A DNA stretch of 64,000 bases from assembly GCF_014199915.1 (NCBI RefSeq), contig NZ_JACHOO010000001.1, forward strand, positions 372,001 to 436,000, given 5' to 3'. The number at the start of each line of letters is the position of its first letter. Within the stretch, counting starts at the first letter, position 1. Position numbers and translations under genes: made by a program. Positions 8,273-18,006 of this stretch are shown in pieces. Under the pieces are notes generated by a model. That model saw nothing but the letters and a program-made list of their open reading frames with translations, ran no database searches and had not been told where the DNA came from. This DNA comes from Prosthecomicrobium pneumaticum. GTDB lineage: Bacteria; Pseudomonadota; Alphaproteobacteria; Rhizobiales; Kaistiaceae.

Positions 8273-9586
8273 TCAGCCCTCCTTCTGTCGTCGCCGCAGC
8301 ACGGGAGGGCCGGTCTCAGTAATCAGGCGCGCGCCGCGCTGGAAGGTCAGGTAGTTCCACCCCCAGCTCAAGGCGACGGAAAGACGGTTGCGCGTGCCGA
8401 TCAGAAAATAGACGTGCACGACGCTCCAGAACACCCAGCCGAGAAAACCGCGGAGTTCGAGGCGTCCGAGCTTAACGACCGCCGCCTTCCGGCCGATGGT
8501 CGCGAGGTCGCCCTGATGGCGATAGACGAAGGGGCCGGTCTCCGGCTCGCCGGCGGCGCGGGCGGCGATGCGGCGTCCGACATAGCGGCCCATCTGCTTC
8601 GCCGCCGGGGCGATGCCGGGAATCGGCTTGCCGTCCTGCTTGCGGGTCGCCGTGTCGCCGATCGCGAAGATCTCGGGATGGCCGGGCACCGAGAGATCGG
8701 CCTCGACCGGAACCCGGCCGGCCCGATCGCTCTCGACGCCGAGCCAGCGCGCCGCCGGCGACGCGACGACGCCCGCTGCCCAGATGATGGTGGCCGCTGG
8801 CAGGCGCTCCTCGGCGAGCGTGACGCCGCTCTCGTCGCAGGCGGTCACCGGCACACCGGTGCGGACCTCGACGCCCATCTTTTCGAGCGCCCGCTTCGCA
8901 TAGGCCGAAAGATGCTCGGGAAAGGCGGCCAGAATGCGCGGACCCGCCTCGACGAGCACGATCCGCGCCCGGCGCGGGTCGATGTGGTGGAAATCGAGCG
9001 GCAGCGCATGGCGTGCGAGCTCGGCGATCGCACCGGCCATCTCCACGCCCGTTGGGCCGCCGCCGACCAGGACGAAGGTCATCAGCCGCGCGCGTTCGGC
9101 CGGATCGGAAACGAGTTCCGCCCGCTCGAAGGCGATCAGCACGCGGCGGCGGATCTCGGTCGCATCCTCGACGCGCTTCAGCCCGGGCGCCGCCTCGGAC
9201 CATTCGTCATGGCCGAAATAGGAGTGCGTCGCACCCGTCGCGAGCACGAGGACGTCGTAAGGGATATCCGCCGCCGTCGTTCGCACGCAGCGGCCCGCCG
9301 TATCGACGGCGTCCACCTCCGCCATCAGTACCGTGACGTTCGGCCGGCTGCCGACGATGCCGCGGATCGGCCAGGCGATGTCGGCGGGCGACAGCGCCGC
9401 CGTCGCCACCTGATAGAGCAGAGGCTGGAAGCAATGATGGTTCTGGCGGTCGATCAGGGTTATGTCGACCGGTGCGCGGCCGAGCGCACGCACCACCTCG
9501 AGCCCGCCGAAGCCGCCGCCCACCACCACGACGCGGGGCCGCGCTGCACCCTCGTGTCCCATCCGCTCAGGCATGTTTTCGCTCAT
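8273..9586 (-). CDS. ndh: Type II NADH dehydrogenase (NDH-2)
   Basis: A 437-residue flavoprotein with two dinucleotide-binding folds: VVVVGGGFGGLEVVRAL near residue 20 for FAD and FVLVGGGPTGVEMAGAI near 170 for NADH, plus the FAIGDTA motif near 310. A hydrophobic C-terminal stretch (FLGWVFWSVVHVYFLIG) fits membrane attachment. The enzyme passes electrons from NADH to quinone without pumping protons. The neighbouring bd oxidase could form a short uncoupled chain with it. The downstream receiver gene is 85 bp away from its chosen start. Confidence 0.93.
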   Translation of the reverse strand: MSENMPERMGHEGAARPRVVVVGGGFGGLEVVRALGRAPVDITLIDRQNHHCFQPLLYQVATAALSPADIAWPIRGIVGSRPNVTVLMAEVDAVDTAGRCVRTTAADIPYDVLVLATGATHSYFGHDEWSEAAPGLKRVEDATEIRRRVLIAFERAELVSDPAERARLMTFVLVGGGPTGVEMAGAIAELARHALPLDFHHIDPRRARIVLVEAGPRILAAFPEHLSAYAKRALEKMGVEVRTGVPVTACDESGVTLAEERLPAATIIWAAGVVASPAARWLGVESDRAGRVPVEADLSVPGHPEIFAIGDTATRKQDGKPIPGIAPAAKQMGRYVGRRIAARAAGEPETGPFVYRHQGDLATIGRKAAVVKLGRLELRGFLGWVFWSVVHVYFLIGTRNRLSVALSWGWNYLTFQRGARLITETGPPVLRRRQKEG

Positions 9587-9684
9587 CGTTCGCCGAACGC
9601 GGCGGCCGGCCGGCTGTTCCGCACCGTGACAAAGACCGGTCGCCGGGTCACCTTACTCCCGCACCCCCAGCGAGGTCGCGTCTC

Positions 9685-9999
9685 ATGATCTGGTCCTTTC
9701 CGATCGGCACCGTGCGCGGCACGGTGGTGCGCGTCCACCTCACCTTCCTGCTCTTCCTGATCTGGATCGGCGGCTCGGCCTTCGCGCAGTCAGGCGCCCG
9801 GGCGGCGCTCGAAGGCGTCGTCCTCGTGCTCCTCCTGTTCCTTTGCGTCGTGCTGCACGAATTCGGCCATGTCTTCGCGGCGCGCCGCTACGGCGTGAAG
9901 ACGCCGGACATCACGCTGCTGCCGATCGGCGGCGTCGCGCGGCCCGAGCGGATTCCCCGGGTTCCGGGTCGCCGACGCGCGCAGCCCCCGACACCTTGA
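9685..9999 (+). pseudogene. 3'-truncated M50 site-2 protease remnant
   Basis: A 104-residue ORF that starts like the M50 zinc metalloproteases: MIWSFPIGTVRGTVVRVHLT, two membrane segments, the zinc motif HEFGH, and TPDITLLPIGGVAR. Family members are usually about three times longer, with more helices and often CBS domains. After GGVARPERIP the sequence becomes unrelated and stops. None of the three forward frames up to 10129 restores the missing part, so the 3' two thirds look deleted. The second zinc-binding segment is absent, so activity is unlikely. Confidence 0.75.
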
Positions 10000-10129
10000 T
10001 CGTACGGCCAGGACCCCGCCGGCCAAGGGTATCCCGCGGAGAGGCGGATAGAATGACCGGCTGCCGGACGGCAAACGGACGGCCCGACCCGCTGCCAGAC
10101 CGCCGTCCAGCCTCGGCATCCGCGGGAGA

Positions 10130-12286
10130 TCAGGCCGCACCGCGCGCGCCGCCGGCATCGTGCGGGTCGAGCCTCTCGACCGCCGCCTCCGCCGGCATAG
10201 CCCGGCCGAGATAGAAACCCTGGCCGAAATCGCAGCCGATCGAGGCGAGATGGTCGAGCACCGCCTTGTCCTCGATCCCCTCGGCGACGGTCGGCAGACC
10301 GAGGGTCTTCGCAAGGCTGACGATCGCGTCGACGATCTTGCGGCTGTCGCTGCTCGTCTGCATCGACTGCACGAAGGAACGGTCGATCTTCACCTTGTCG
10401 AACTTCAGCTCGCGCAGGTGATAGAGGCTCGAATAGCCGGTGCCGAAATCGTCGAGCGCGATCCGCACGCCGTTGCTACGCAAGCTGGAGAGAATCGCCT
10501 TCGCCGTCTTGAGGTCCGAGACGAGCGCGGTTTCGGTGACCTCGATCTCCAGCCGCGTCGGCGCGAAGCCCTCTTCCGCCAGAATGCCGAGAATCTGGTT
10601 CGGCAGGAGCGGGTCCTTGAGCTGAACCGGCGAGATGTTGAGCGCGAGGCGGATGTCGTCCGACCATTGGCGACTGTCGCGACAGGCCCGCCGCAGCAGG
10701 GACCAGGTGAGATCCGAGATGAGGCCGATTTGTTCGGCGAGCGGGATGAAGACGTCGGGTCGGATCCAGCCGCGCGTCGGGTGGTTCCAGCGCGCGAGCA
10801 CCTCGAAGCCGTAAACATGGCCGTCGCGCATGTCGACGAGCGGCTGGTAGTGCGGCTCGAGCCGCTCCTCCCCGATGGCTTTGCGCAGATCGGCTTCGAG
10901 CGCGGCCCGGTCGCGCAGCTCCTCGTCCATGCTCTGCTCGAAGAAACGATAGGTGGAGCGGCCGTCCCGCTTCGCACGATACATCGCGATGTCCGCCGCG
11001 CGCAGCAGGCTCTCCGCGTCCCGGCCGTCGGCGGGGCACCAGGCGATGCCGATGCTGGCACCCACCTCGACCGCGCCATCGCCGATCGCGATCGGCTCGC
11101 GGATGGCGGCGATCAGCCGGCTGGCGAGCCGCATTACGCCTTCGCGCGGGTCGCCGCCATCGGCGGCGGCGACGACGGCGAACTCGTCGCCGCCGAGCCG
11201 TGCGACGGTGTCCTCGCGGCGAACGATCTCCCGCAGCCGCCGCGCCACCTCACAGAGCACGGTGTCGCCCACGGCGTGGCCCTGGATGTCGTTCACCGGC
11301 TTGAAGCGGTCGAGATCGAGCAGCATCACCGCATAAGAAATGCCCTCACCGAGCGAGCGCGCGACGGCAGCCTGCAACTCGACCGAGAAGACCCGTCGGT
11401 TCGGGAGGCCCGTCAGCGCATCGTGGCGGGCGAGCGACTGCGCCTGTTTCTGCGCGGCGCGGGTCTCCTCGTGCGCCCGCTCGAGCGCGGCGGCATTCGC
11501 TCGGAACACTTCGAAAGCGCGGGCCATCGCGCCGATCTCGTCGCGGCGTTCGGTTCCGGGGACGCTCTGCACGCATTCGCCCGCGGCGAGCCGCATGAGC
11601 GCGTCCATGATCGCGGCGAGCGGCTTGGCGATCGTCTGACGGATCCGATAGAGGAGCGTCAGCACCAGCAGCGAGCCGATCGCCACTCCGGCGAGGGTCA
11701 GCGCGATCGTCTCGTCGATCAGCCGGTCTGCCCGGTCTATCTCGAACTCGGCGGCGTCGGCCTGGATATCCGCCATGACATCGAGCGCCATGATGGATCG
11801 GTCGAAGCCGCGATCGAGCGCCTGCTGTTCCCGGTCGCCGGACGCCCCGCCCAACAGCCAGGCGTCATGCGTCGCAAGATAGGTTTGCCAGGCCATGGTG
11901 AAGCCGGCGAGGCTCGCCCGGGAGGTATCGCCGTTCCGCAACGCCTCATAGCGCTGGCCGAGTGTCTCGATCTCACGGCGGAGCACGTCGAGACGGGCGA
12001 TCGTAACCTCCCGCGCCGCCGTGCTCCGGGCGAGGTCCGCTTCGGCGATCCGGAAGGAGGAGACGGCCTCCTCGAGATTGTTCAGCACCCGGGCCGTGGC
12101 GAGCCAACGGTCGCGCACGGCTTCCGTCTGCTCGTCGATCACCATCAGACGGTTCAGCGACAGCGCGCCCAGAACGGCGACCACGCCGAGGAAGACCACC
12201 GCAAAGACGGTCAACCGCGCAGAGATAGAGAGGCGTTTGCGGTCGAGCAGGTGGCTCACCCTTGGTCGTCCTTCGGCATGGATCAT
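10130..12286 (-). CDS. Membrane GGDEF-EAL cyclic-di-GMP protein
   Basis: A 718-residue protein: helix at about 20-42, a periplasmic sensor region to about 190, a second helix, a HAMP segment, GGDEF and EAL. The cyclase motif is intact (LGGDEFAVV), with an RRED inhibitory site five residues upstream. The phosphodiesterase signature is EVLAR, and the later DDFGTGYSS and AEGIED motifs are kept. Both activities are possible; the direction cannot be read from sequence. The start is the ATG at 12286. A longer ORF runs upstream but overlaps the NUDIX gene in another frame. Confidence 0.92.
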   Translation of the reverse strand: MIHAEGRPRVSHLLDRKRLSISARLTVFAVVFLGVVAVLGALSLNRLMVIDEQTEAVRDRWLATARVLNNLEEAVSSFRIAEADLARSTAAREVTIARLDVLRREIETLGQRYEALRNGDTSRASLAGFTMAWQTYLATHDAWLLGGASGDREQQALDRGFDRSIMALDVMADIQADAAEFEIDRADRLIDETIALTLAGVAIGSLLVLTLLYRIRQTIAKPLAAIMDALMRLAAGECVQSVPGTERRDEIGAMARAFEVFRANAAALERAHEETRAAQKQAQSLARHDALTGLPNRRVFSVELQAAVARSLGEGISYAVMLLDLDRFKPVNDIQGHAVGDTVLCEVARRLREIVRREDTVARLGGDEFAVVAAADGGDPREGVMRLASRLIAAIREPIAIGDGAVEVGASIGIAWCPADGRDAESLLRAADIAMYRAKRDGRSTYRFFEQSMDEELRDRAALEADLRKAIGEERLEPHYQPLVDMRDGHVYGFEVLARWNHPTRGWIRPDVFIPLAEQIGLISDLTWSLLRRACRDSRQWSDDIRLALNISPVQLKDPLLPNQILGILAEEGFAPTRLEIEVTETALVSDLKTAKAILSSLRSNGVRIALDDFGTGYSSLYHLRELKFDKVKIDRSFVQSMQTSSDSRKIVDAIVSLAKTLGLPTVAEGIEDKAVLDHLASIGCDFGQGFYLGRAMPAEAAVERLDPHDAGGARGAA

Positions 12287-12305
12287 GCTCGCGCCTTCGT
12301 TATGC

Positions 12306-12788
12306 TCAGACTTCGGGCCGCGCTTCAATCGACGCAAGCGCGTCCACGAGCAAATCGAGCAACGGCCGTTGCGCCTCGTTGATCTTGTCGCGCGCCTCGG
12401 CGAGCGAGAACCAGTCCGCCCGATCGACCTCGGGAAAAGTCGAGATATTGCCGCTGCGCGGTGGCCATTCCGTCGTGAACCGGTTGCTCGATAGAGTGCG
12501 GGGATCGAACGCGCCTTCGAGTGCGAAGGCTTCGACCCATTTGCCGCCCTTCTGCCGGATCCGGCCGAGAGGGGTGAGCGGACCGACCGCCGGCGCGCCG
12601 AGCTCTTCGGCGAATTCACGCCGCGCCGCCGTCTCGCTGTCCTCGCCGTCGAGCGGCGCCCCCTTCGGGATGGTCCAGGCGCCGACGTCGCGGCGGCGCC
12701 AGAACGGGCCGCCCGGATGGACGAGGAGCACCTCGAGCGCGCCACCGGCACGATGGCGATAGAGCAGGATTCCGGCGCTGAGCCGCAT
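12306..12788 (-). CDS. NUDIX hydrolase
   Basis: A 160-residue protein with a complete Nudix box (G-x5-E-x7-REFAEELG, starting in GAPLDGEDSETAARREFAEEL). The N-terminal part (AGILLYRHRAG...WTIPKG) resembles the diadenosine polyphosphate or mutT-like subgroup. The substrate cannot be assigned. It lies 19 bp upstream of the GGDEF-EAL gene and may be cotranscribed with it. It is divergent from the CBS-BON gene, and the FixK/FNR box at 12824 is close to its own start. Confidence 0.88.
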   Translation of the reverse strand: MRLSAGILLYRHRAGGALEVLLVHPGGPFWRRRDVGAWTIPKGAPLDGEDSETAARREFAEELGAPAVGPLTPLGRIRQKGGKWVEAFALEGAFDPRTLSSNRFTTEWPPRSGNISTFPEVDRADWFSLAEARDKINEAQRPLLDLLVDALASIEARPEV

Positions 12789-12823
12789 GGCGTCTCCCGT
12801 CGGGCACGGCGCCGGCCTCGCGC

Positions 12824-12837
12824 TTGACCCAGGTCAA
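12824..12837. promoter_or_regulatory. FixK/FNR-type anaerobox between NUDIX and CBS-BON genes
   Basis: TTGACCCAGGTCAA, identical in all 14 positions to the cyd box at 1902. A class II start site on the plus strand would be near 12872, giving a leader of about 110 bases for the CBS-BON gene. On the minus strand it would be at the NUDIX start codon. The plus-strand target looks likelier. Confidence 0.8.
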
Positions 12838-12982
12838 GGCAGGAAACGCCGTCGCGCGTTCTCTTGCAAGCCGTGTCACACCGCATGCATTCCCATCATC
12901 CGGCGATGCGGCCGGTGTGGATCTTGCCGCCGTCCCGAACGTGATACGGTCCGAAGACGGCCAGCATCCGAAGGAGCCCCCC

Positions 12983-13702
12983 ATGCGTGTCGAAGCCGTG
13001 ATGACGAGCCCTGTCGTGAGCGTCGAACGCGCCACCCCGATCGCCGACGCCGCCCGGCTGATGCTCGCCAACGAGATCAGCGGCCTGCCGGTCGTCTCCT
13101 CGGAGGGCGCGCTCGTCGGCATCGTCAGCGAAGGCGACTTCCTGCGCCGCGGCGAACTCGGCACCGAGCGGAAGCGGCCCCGCTGGCTCGAATTCCTCGC
13201 CGGTCCCGGCCGGCTCGCCGAGGATTATGTCCGCAGCCACGGTCGCCATGTGGACGAGGTCATGACCGAGGCGGTTGCGACGGTCACGCCCGACACCCCG
13301 CTCGAAGACGCCGTCGAGATCATGGCGAAACGCCGGATCAAGCGCCTCCCGGTGGTCGCCGGCGGGCGTCTCATCGGCATCGTCACCCGTTCGGACCTGT
13401 TGCGCGCTCTGACGGCCGCCCTGCCCGCCGACGCGGCGCCCACCGACGACCGGCGCATCCGGGCCGCCATCGAGGCGCAGCTCGACAAGGCGGACTGGCT
13501 CGGCAACGGCCTTATCCGCGTCGCGGTCGCCGACGGTACGGTGACGCTCGACGGCGCGATCTTCGACGAGCGGCAACGTCAGGCGGCGCGCGTGCTCGCC
13601 GAGAACGTGCCGGGCGTGAAGAGCGTCGTCGACCAGCTGGTCTGGATCGAGCCGATGTCGGGTTTCGTCGTGATGCCTCCCGAAGGCCGCCCGATCGGGT
13701 AA
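12983..13702 (+). CDS. Tandem CBS and BON domain protein
   Basis: A 239-residue protein with two CBS domains (VMTSPVVSVERATPIADAA and VMTEAVATVTPDTPLEDAV mark their starts) and a C-terminal BON domain (about 160-225). AAGGAG at 12971-12976 fixes the ATG at 12983. CBS pairs bind adenine nucleotides, and BON domains are linked to membrane or osmotic-shock functions. In related bacteria such proteins are often part of low-oxygen regulons. The upstream anaerobox fits that here. Confidence 0.9.
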   Translation: MRVEAVMTSPVVSVERATPIADAARLMLANEISGLPVVSSEGALVGIVSEGDFLRRGELGTERKRPRWLEFLAGPGRLAEDYVRSHGRHVDEVMTEAVATVTPDTPLEDAVEIMAKRRIKRLPVVAGGRLIGIVTRSDLLRALTAALPADAAPTDDRRIRAAIEAQLDKADWLGNGLIRVAVADGTVTLDGAIFDERQRQAARVLAENVPGVKSVVDQLVWIEPMSGFVVMPPEGRPIG

Positions 13703-13840
13703 GATGAGCCGTATCGTCGCGGAGCGTCGGCCGGCGGAGCCGTTGTTGCCGCCCGGCATTGGTGTTCGGCGCGGGTGCCACCCGCGCCGGACGCGCTAGG
13801 CGTCCTGCCCCGCGACGATCGAGAACGAAAGGCACAGACG

Positions 13841-14434
13841 ATGGCCAAATCGCTTCGAACCGTGGAGACGAAGCCGGGTCACGGCAGCCAGCCCTGGCTG
13901 CACCAGACCGGCGCTGAAATCCAGAAATTCGGTTCGGTCCGCCAGTTTCCGCTCGGCCTCTCGCACGATGCGCGGCTCTATTCCTGCGAGCGGCTGAACC
14001 GGGTGCTCGCCGATACGCAGATCCTGCACGCGCTCTACAAGAAGCACCACTGGCTGATGCGCGGCGCCACCTTCTACCAGCTGCATCTGCTGCTCGATAA
14101 GCACGCCGGCGAACAGCTCGCGCTGATCGACGCGATCGCCGAACGGATCCAGACCCTTGGCGGCATCGCGGTCGGCGATCCCCGCCATGTCGCCGAGATC
14201 ACCCGCATCCCGCGCGCACCCGACGGCGCGGAGGAGGTGCCGGCCATGCTGTCGCGCCTCCTCGAGGCGCACGAACTGATTCTGATCGACGCGCACGAGG
14301 CGGCGGCGAAGGCCGACGAGCTCGGCGACGACGGCACCAATGATCTGCTCGTGTCGGGCGTCATCCGCACCGGCGAGTTGCAGGCCTGGTTCCTCGCCGA
14401 GCATCTCGTCGACACGCCGCTCGTCCGCGCCTGA
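13841..14434 (+). CDS. Dps-like ferritin family protein
   Basis: A 197-residue protein of the Dps/ferritin-like family. The segment KKHHWLMRGATFYQLHLLLDKHAGE carries the typical His and Asp/Glu ferroxidase pattern and is followed by ERIQTLGG. It is about 30-40 residues longer than E. coli Dps, mostly at the N-terminus, which is basic and could bind DNA. Expected role: iron storage and protection against peroxide in starved cells. The motif is split here only by the length rule; the whole stretch spans residues 67-91. Confidence 0.85.
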   Translation: MAKSLRTVETKPGHGSQPWLHQTGAEIQKFGSVRQFPLGLSHDARLYSCERLNRVLADTQILHALYKKHHWLMRGATFYQLHLLLDKHAGEQLALIDAIAERIQTLGGIAVGDPRHVAEITRIPRAPDGAEEVPAMLSRLLEAHELILIDAHEAAAKADELGDDGTNDLLVSGVIRTGELQAWFLAEHLVDTPLVRA

Positions 14435-14435
14435 C

Positions 14436-15179
14436 GTGACGGCGGTCGACCTCCTCCCGGACCCGGCGACGACGCTCGCCGCGACCGCCGGCGCTCCGTT
14501 CCGCTTCGAGGCCTTCGACAGCCTCGGGGCGGGGCTCGAGGCGCAGCAGGATCTCGCCCGCGCGATCGGACTGGACGGCGGACCGGTGCTCCTCGCCTGG
14601 ACCGCGCCGCGCGGCCTGATCGTCGGCCGCGCCGACACCCGCCTGCCGCATTTCGAAGCCGCCGTCGCTCGGCTCGCCGCCGAGGGCTGGTCCGTCATCG
14701 TCCGACGCGCCGGCGGCAGCGCCTGCCCCGCCTCCGCGGGAACGCTGCAGATCGCCCTCGCCCGCGCGGTCGGCCCTCGGGCGACGATCGACGGGACCTA
14801 TCAGGAACTGGTCGATCTCCTCGGACGCCTCTTCGCCGGCTACGGCCTCGCGGCCGAGGTCGGCGAGAAGCCCGACGCCTTCTGTCCCGGCCGCTACGAC
14901 ATGTCGGTCGGCGGCCGCAAGCTCGTCGGCATCGCGCAGCACTGGCGCCAGATCGCCGGCCGGGCGACGGCGACCACCGCTGCGACCCTCCTCGTCGAGG
15001 AGGACGGGGCGGCGCTGTCGCGAATCGTCGATCTCTTCTACGAGACCGCCGGGGGAACGCTGCGCTGCGCTCCGGAGGCGGTCGGGTCGCTGCGCGCGGC
15101 CCTTCCCGCGACCTCGCTTTCCGGAGCCGCCCTCCTCGTCGACATCGCCGCACGGCTCGAGGCGCTCACGGCTGGATAG
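14436..15179 (+). CDS. Lipoate-protein ligase family protein
   Basis: A 247-residue protein of the biotin/lipoate ligase fold. It has [19 protein letters not shown] in place of the usual RR-GGG lipoyl-binding loop and [13 protein letters not shown] with the family Lys. The GTG at 14436 follows the dps stop by one base, so the two are probably cotranscribed. The altered loop means the true substrate may differ from free lipoate. It could also be an octanoyl transfer enzyme. Confidence 0.75.
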   Translation: MTAVDLLPDPATTLAATAGAPFRFEAFDSLGAGLEAQQDLARAIGLDGGPVLLAWTAPRGLIVGRADTRLPHFEAAVARLAAEGWSVIVRRAGGSACPASAGTLQIALARAVGPRATIDGTYQELVDLLGRLFAGYGLAAEVGEKPDAFCPGRYDMSVGGRKLVGIAQHWRQIAGRATATTAATLLVEEDGAALSRIVDLFYETAGGTLRCAPEAVGSLRAALPATSLSGAALLVDIAARLEALTAG

Positions 15180-15232
15180 AGACGCCGCCGCTCTGTAAGA
15201 CGGAAGCGATCATCGACGACGGAAGGCAGATC

Positions 15233-17296
15233 GTGTCGAGCCCTGCAGCCGGAACCGACTTCTTCTCCCTCTACAGCCACGATTTCGTTCGGATCGCCTC
15301 CTGCGTGCCGCGCGCGGCCGTCGCCGAACCGGCCTTCGCCGCCGAGGAGACGCTCCGGCTCGCGCGCCAGGGCGACTCGGAGGGAACCGCGCTGATGCTC
15401 TTCCCCGAGCTCGGTCTCTCCTCCTACGCGATCGATGACCTGCTCTTCCAGGATGCACTTCTCGATGCGGTCGAGGCCGCGCTCGGCCGGATCGTCGAGG
15501 CCTCGGCGACGCTCTTTCCGGTGCTCGTCGTCGGCGCGCCGCTCCGCCATCAGGGCCGGCTCTACAACACGGCCGTCGTCATCGCCGGCGGCGCGATCCT
15601 CGGTGTCGTGCCGAAGACCTATCTGCCGAACTATCGCGAATTCTACGAGCGGCGCCATTTCACCTCGGGGGCCGGCGTCGCCGGCGGATCGATCACGGTC
15701 GCCGGCCGCCGGGTGCCGTTCGGCGTCGATCTCCTCTTCCGCGCGACCGGCGCCGTCCCCTTCACGTTCCACATAGAGATCTGCGAGGACATCTGGATCC
15801 CCCTGCCGCCCTCGACGCGCGGCGCGCTCGCCGGGGCCGAGATCCTGCTCAACCTGTCGGCGAGCAACATCACCATCGGCAAAGCCGATCTGCGCCGTCT
15901 GCTCTGCGCCAGCCATTCCGCCCGCACCGTCTCGGCCTATGCCTATTCGGCGGCGGGACCGGGCGAATCGACCACCGACCTCGCCTGGGACGGTCAGGCG
16001 GCGATCTTCGAGTTCGGCGATCCGCTCGCCGAGACCGAACGCTTCCCGACCGGTGCGACGATCGCCACGGCCGACATCGATCTCGGCCGGCTGCGGCAGG
16101 AGCGGATGCGGATGAACACCTTCGGGGAGTGCGCGCGGGAGGAACTCGGCCGCGCCGCGCCGTTCCGCGCCGTCGAATTCCCGCTCGCCGCCCCGGCCCG
16201 CCCGGTGCCCCTGCGGCGTGCCGTCGAGCGCTTCCCCTTCGTTCCGGCCGATCCGGCGCGGCTCGCCGAGGATTGCTACGAGGCCTACAACATCCAGGTC
16301 CAGGGCCTCGCCAAGCGGCTCGAGGCGACGGGGCTGCGCCATGCCGTGATCGGCGTCTCGGGCGGGCTCGATTCGACGCAGGCGCTGATCGTCACGGCGC
16401 GGGCGATGGACCGGCTCGGCCGCGACCGCAAGGACATCCTCGCCTACACCCTGCCCGGCTTCGCCACTTCGGATCACACCAAGGCGAATGCCTGGGCGCT
16501 GATGCGCGCGCTCGGCGTCACCGCGGCCGAGATCGACATCCGCCCGGCCGCCCGCCAGATGCTCGCCGATCTCGGCCATCCCTTCGCGGACGGCGAGCCG
16601 GTCTACGACGTCACCTTCGAGAACGTGCAGGCGGGCCTGCGTACCGATTTCCTGTTCCGCCTCGCCAACCAGAAGGGCGGGCTGGTCGTCGGCACCGGCG
16701 ATCTCTCCGAGCTCGCGCTCGGCTGGTGCACCTATGGCGTCGGCGATCACATGTCGCACTACAACGTCAACGGATCGGTCTCGAAGACGCTGATCCAGCA
16801 TCTGATCCGCTTCGTCGCCGCCTCGGGCGACGTGGATCGCGAGACGGCGGCCATCCTCGAAGCGATTCTCTCGACGGAGATTTCGCCCGAACTGGTCCCC
16901 GCCGCACCCGGCGCCGCGATCCAGTCGACGCAGGCGATCGTCGGCCCCTATGCGCTGCAGGATTTCACGCTGTTCTATCTGACGCGGTTCGGCTTCCGCC
17001 CGTCGAAGATCGCCTTCCTCGCCCATGCCGCCTGGAGCGATGCGACGCGGGAGGGCTGGCCGGCCGATCTGCCCGAGACCGACCGGCGGGCCTATTCGCT
17101 CGCCGAGATCCGCCACTGGATGGCGGTGTTCCTGCGCCGCTTCTTCACCAACCAGTTCAAGCGCTCGACCCTGCCGAACGGCCCGAAGATCACCTCCGGC
17201 GGCTCGCTCTCGCCGCGTGGCGACTGGCGCGCGCCCTCGGACGGCAATGCCCGCCTGTGGCTCGAGGAGCTGGAGCGGAACGTTCCGGCGGCGTGA
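15233..17296 (+). CDS. nadE: Glutamine-dependent NAD(+) synthetase
   Basis: A 687-residue two-domain enzyme. The N-terminal nitrilase-type glutaminase has the Glu ([10 protein letters not shown]), Lys ([14 protein letters not shown]) and Cys (IEICEDIW) triad. The C-terminal synthetase has the ATP pyrophosphatase loop SGGLDSTQA. It amidates nicotinic acid adenine dinucleotide to NAD, using ammonia channelled from glutamine. The start is a GTG with GGAAGG upstream. The length matches the long bacterial form. Confidence 0.95.
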   Translation: MSSPAAGTDFFSLYSHDFVRIASCVPRAAVAEPAFAAEETLRLARQGDSEGTALMLFPELGLSSYAIDDLLFQDALLDAVEAALGRIVEASATLFPVLVVGAPLRHQGRLYNTAVVIAGGAILGVVPKTYLPNYREFYERRHFTSGAGVAGGSITVAGRRVPFGVDLLFRATGAVPFTFHIEICEDIWIPLPPSTRGALAGAEILLNLSASNITIGKADLRRLLCASHSARTVSAYAYSAAGPGESTTDLAWDGQAAIFEFGDPLAETERFPTGATIATADIDLGRLRQERMRMNTFGECAREELGRAAPFRAVEFPLAAPARPVPLRRAVERFPFVPADPARLAEDCYEAYNIQVQGLAKRLEATGLRHAVIGVSGGLDSTQALIVTARAMDRLGRDRKDILAYTLPGFATSDHTKANAWALMRALGVTAAEIDIRPAARQMLADLGHPFADGEPVYDVTFENVQAGLRTDFLFRLANQKGGLVVGTGDLSELALGWCTYGVGDHMSHYNVNGSVSKTLIQHLIRFVAASGDVDRETAAILEAILSTEISPELVPAAPGAAIQSTQAIVGPYALQDFTLFYLTRFGFRPSKIAFLAHAAWSDATREGWPADLPETDRRAYSLAEIRHWMAVFLRRFFTNQFKRSTLPNGPKITSGGSLSPRGDWRAPSDGNARLWLEELERNVPAA

Positions 17297-17321
17297 AGCG
17301 GCGGCCGGGACGCCGCCCCCT

Positions 17322-17349
17322 TGCACCGGGCCGGAGGTGCCCCGGTGCA
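17322..17349. terminator. Hairpin between convergent nadE and host-attachment genes
   Basis: Arms TGCACCGGG and CCCGGTGCA form a 9-bp stem around a 10-base loop in the gap between two convergent stop codons. No T tract follows on either strand, so termination is plausible from position rather than from a full motif. Confidence 0.4.
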
Positions 17350-17366
17350 CGAGAGCCAGCGGCGCC

Positions 17367-17813
17367 TCAGCCGACGAGATGCTTCTGGATCTCGTAGGTC
17401 GACAGGTGGACGAGATCCTTGCCGATCTCGGCCGAAATGATCGCCTTCGTCGTCGGCGCGAGGTGCTTGCGCAGCACGCCGAGCGCGCGGGGCGGCGCGA
17501 CGAGGATCAGATCACGGACGGAATGCTCAGCCACCGCCTTGTCGACGGCCTCGGCGACGGCCGCAAGGAAGGCTTCCTCCGCCTCCTCGTGGCGATCGAC
17601 ATCGGCGAGCGCGCTGCGCGCCGCGCCGTGCGACTGGAAGCTGCGGCCGGGCCGGTCCGTGCCGAGCGCCCGCGCCGGCAGGTTGGGCTGGAGCATCACG
17701 TCGACCGGCCAGAGATTGACGAGTTCCGAATCGCCCTCATTGCGGAAGGCGAGCGCCTTGGCGCCGTCGCAGACGACGACCCAGCTCTTCCACGGTATCC
17801 GCACCCGGTCCAT
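17367..17813 (-). CDS. Host attachment family protein
   Basis: A 148-residue soluble protein that matches the host attachment protein family (AtsE-like): WVVVCDGAKALAF at the start, a central stretch with FQSHGAARSA, and LILVAPPRALGVLRKHL near the end. The name comes from a plant-attachment mutant; the molecular role is unknown. The release-factor-like fold is an inference from family knowledge. It is divergent from the DUF488 gene. Confidence 0.85.
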   Translation of the reverse strand: MDRVRIPWKSWVVVCDGAKALAFRNEGDSELVNLWPVDVMLQPNLPARALGTDRPGRSFQSHGAARSALADVDRHEEAEEAFLAAVAEAVDKAVAEHSVRDLILVAPPRALGVLRKHLAPTTKAIISAEIGKDLVHLSTYEIQKHLVG

Positions 17814-18006
17814 CGTCCTCTCCCTCGCTGTGCCGGCTCGCCCGGCTGAATGGCGTCGACCTCCAGCCTAGAACGGCCCGCCAGCCGCCTCGTTGCGTTG
17901 GATCAACAGCACCCGTCGCCGCGCCGCTGCCGTCCACCCGCCACTCGCTCTTGCGCGGGACAGCGGTCCGCGAGACCATCCCCCGCGAACGGAGGGTATC
18001 GGCATC

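Noticed and set aside
17893-17906. TTGCGTTGGATCAA as an anaerobox
   Set aside because: Only one half-site is perfect and neither flanking gene has a known low-oxygen role. Kept as a note only.
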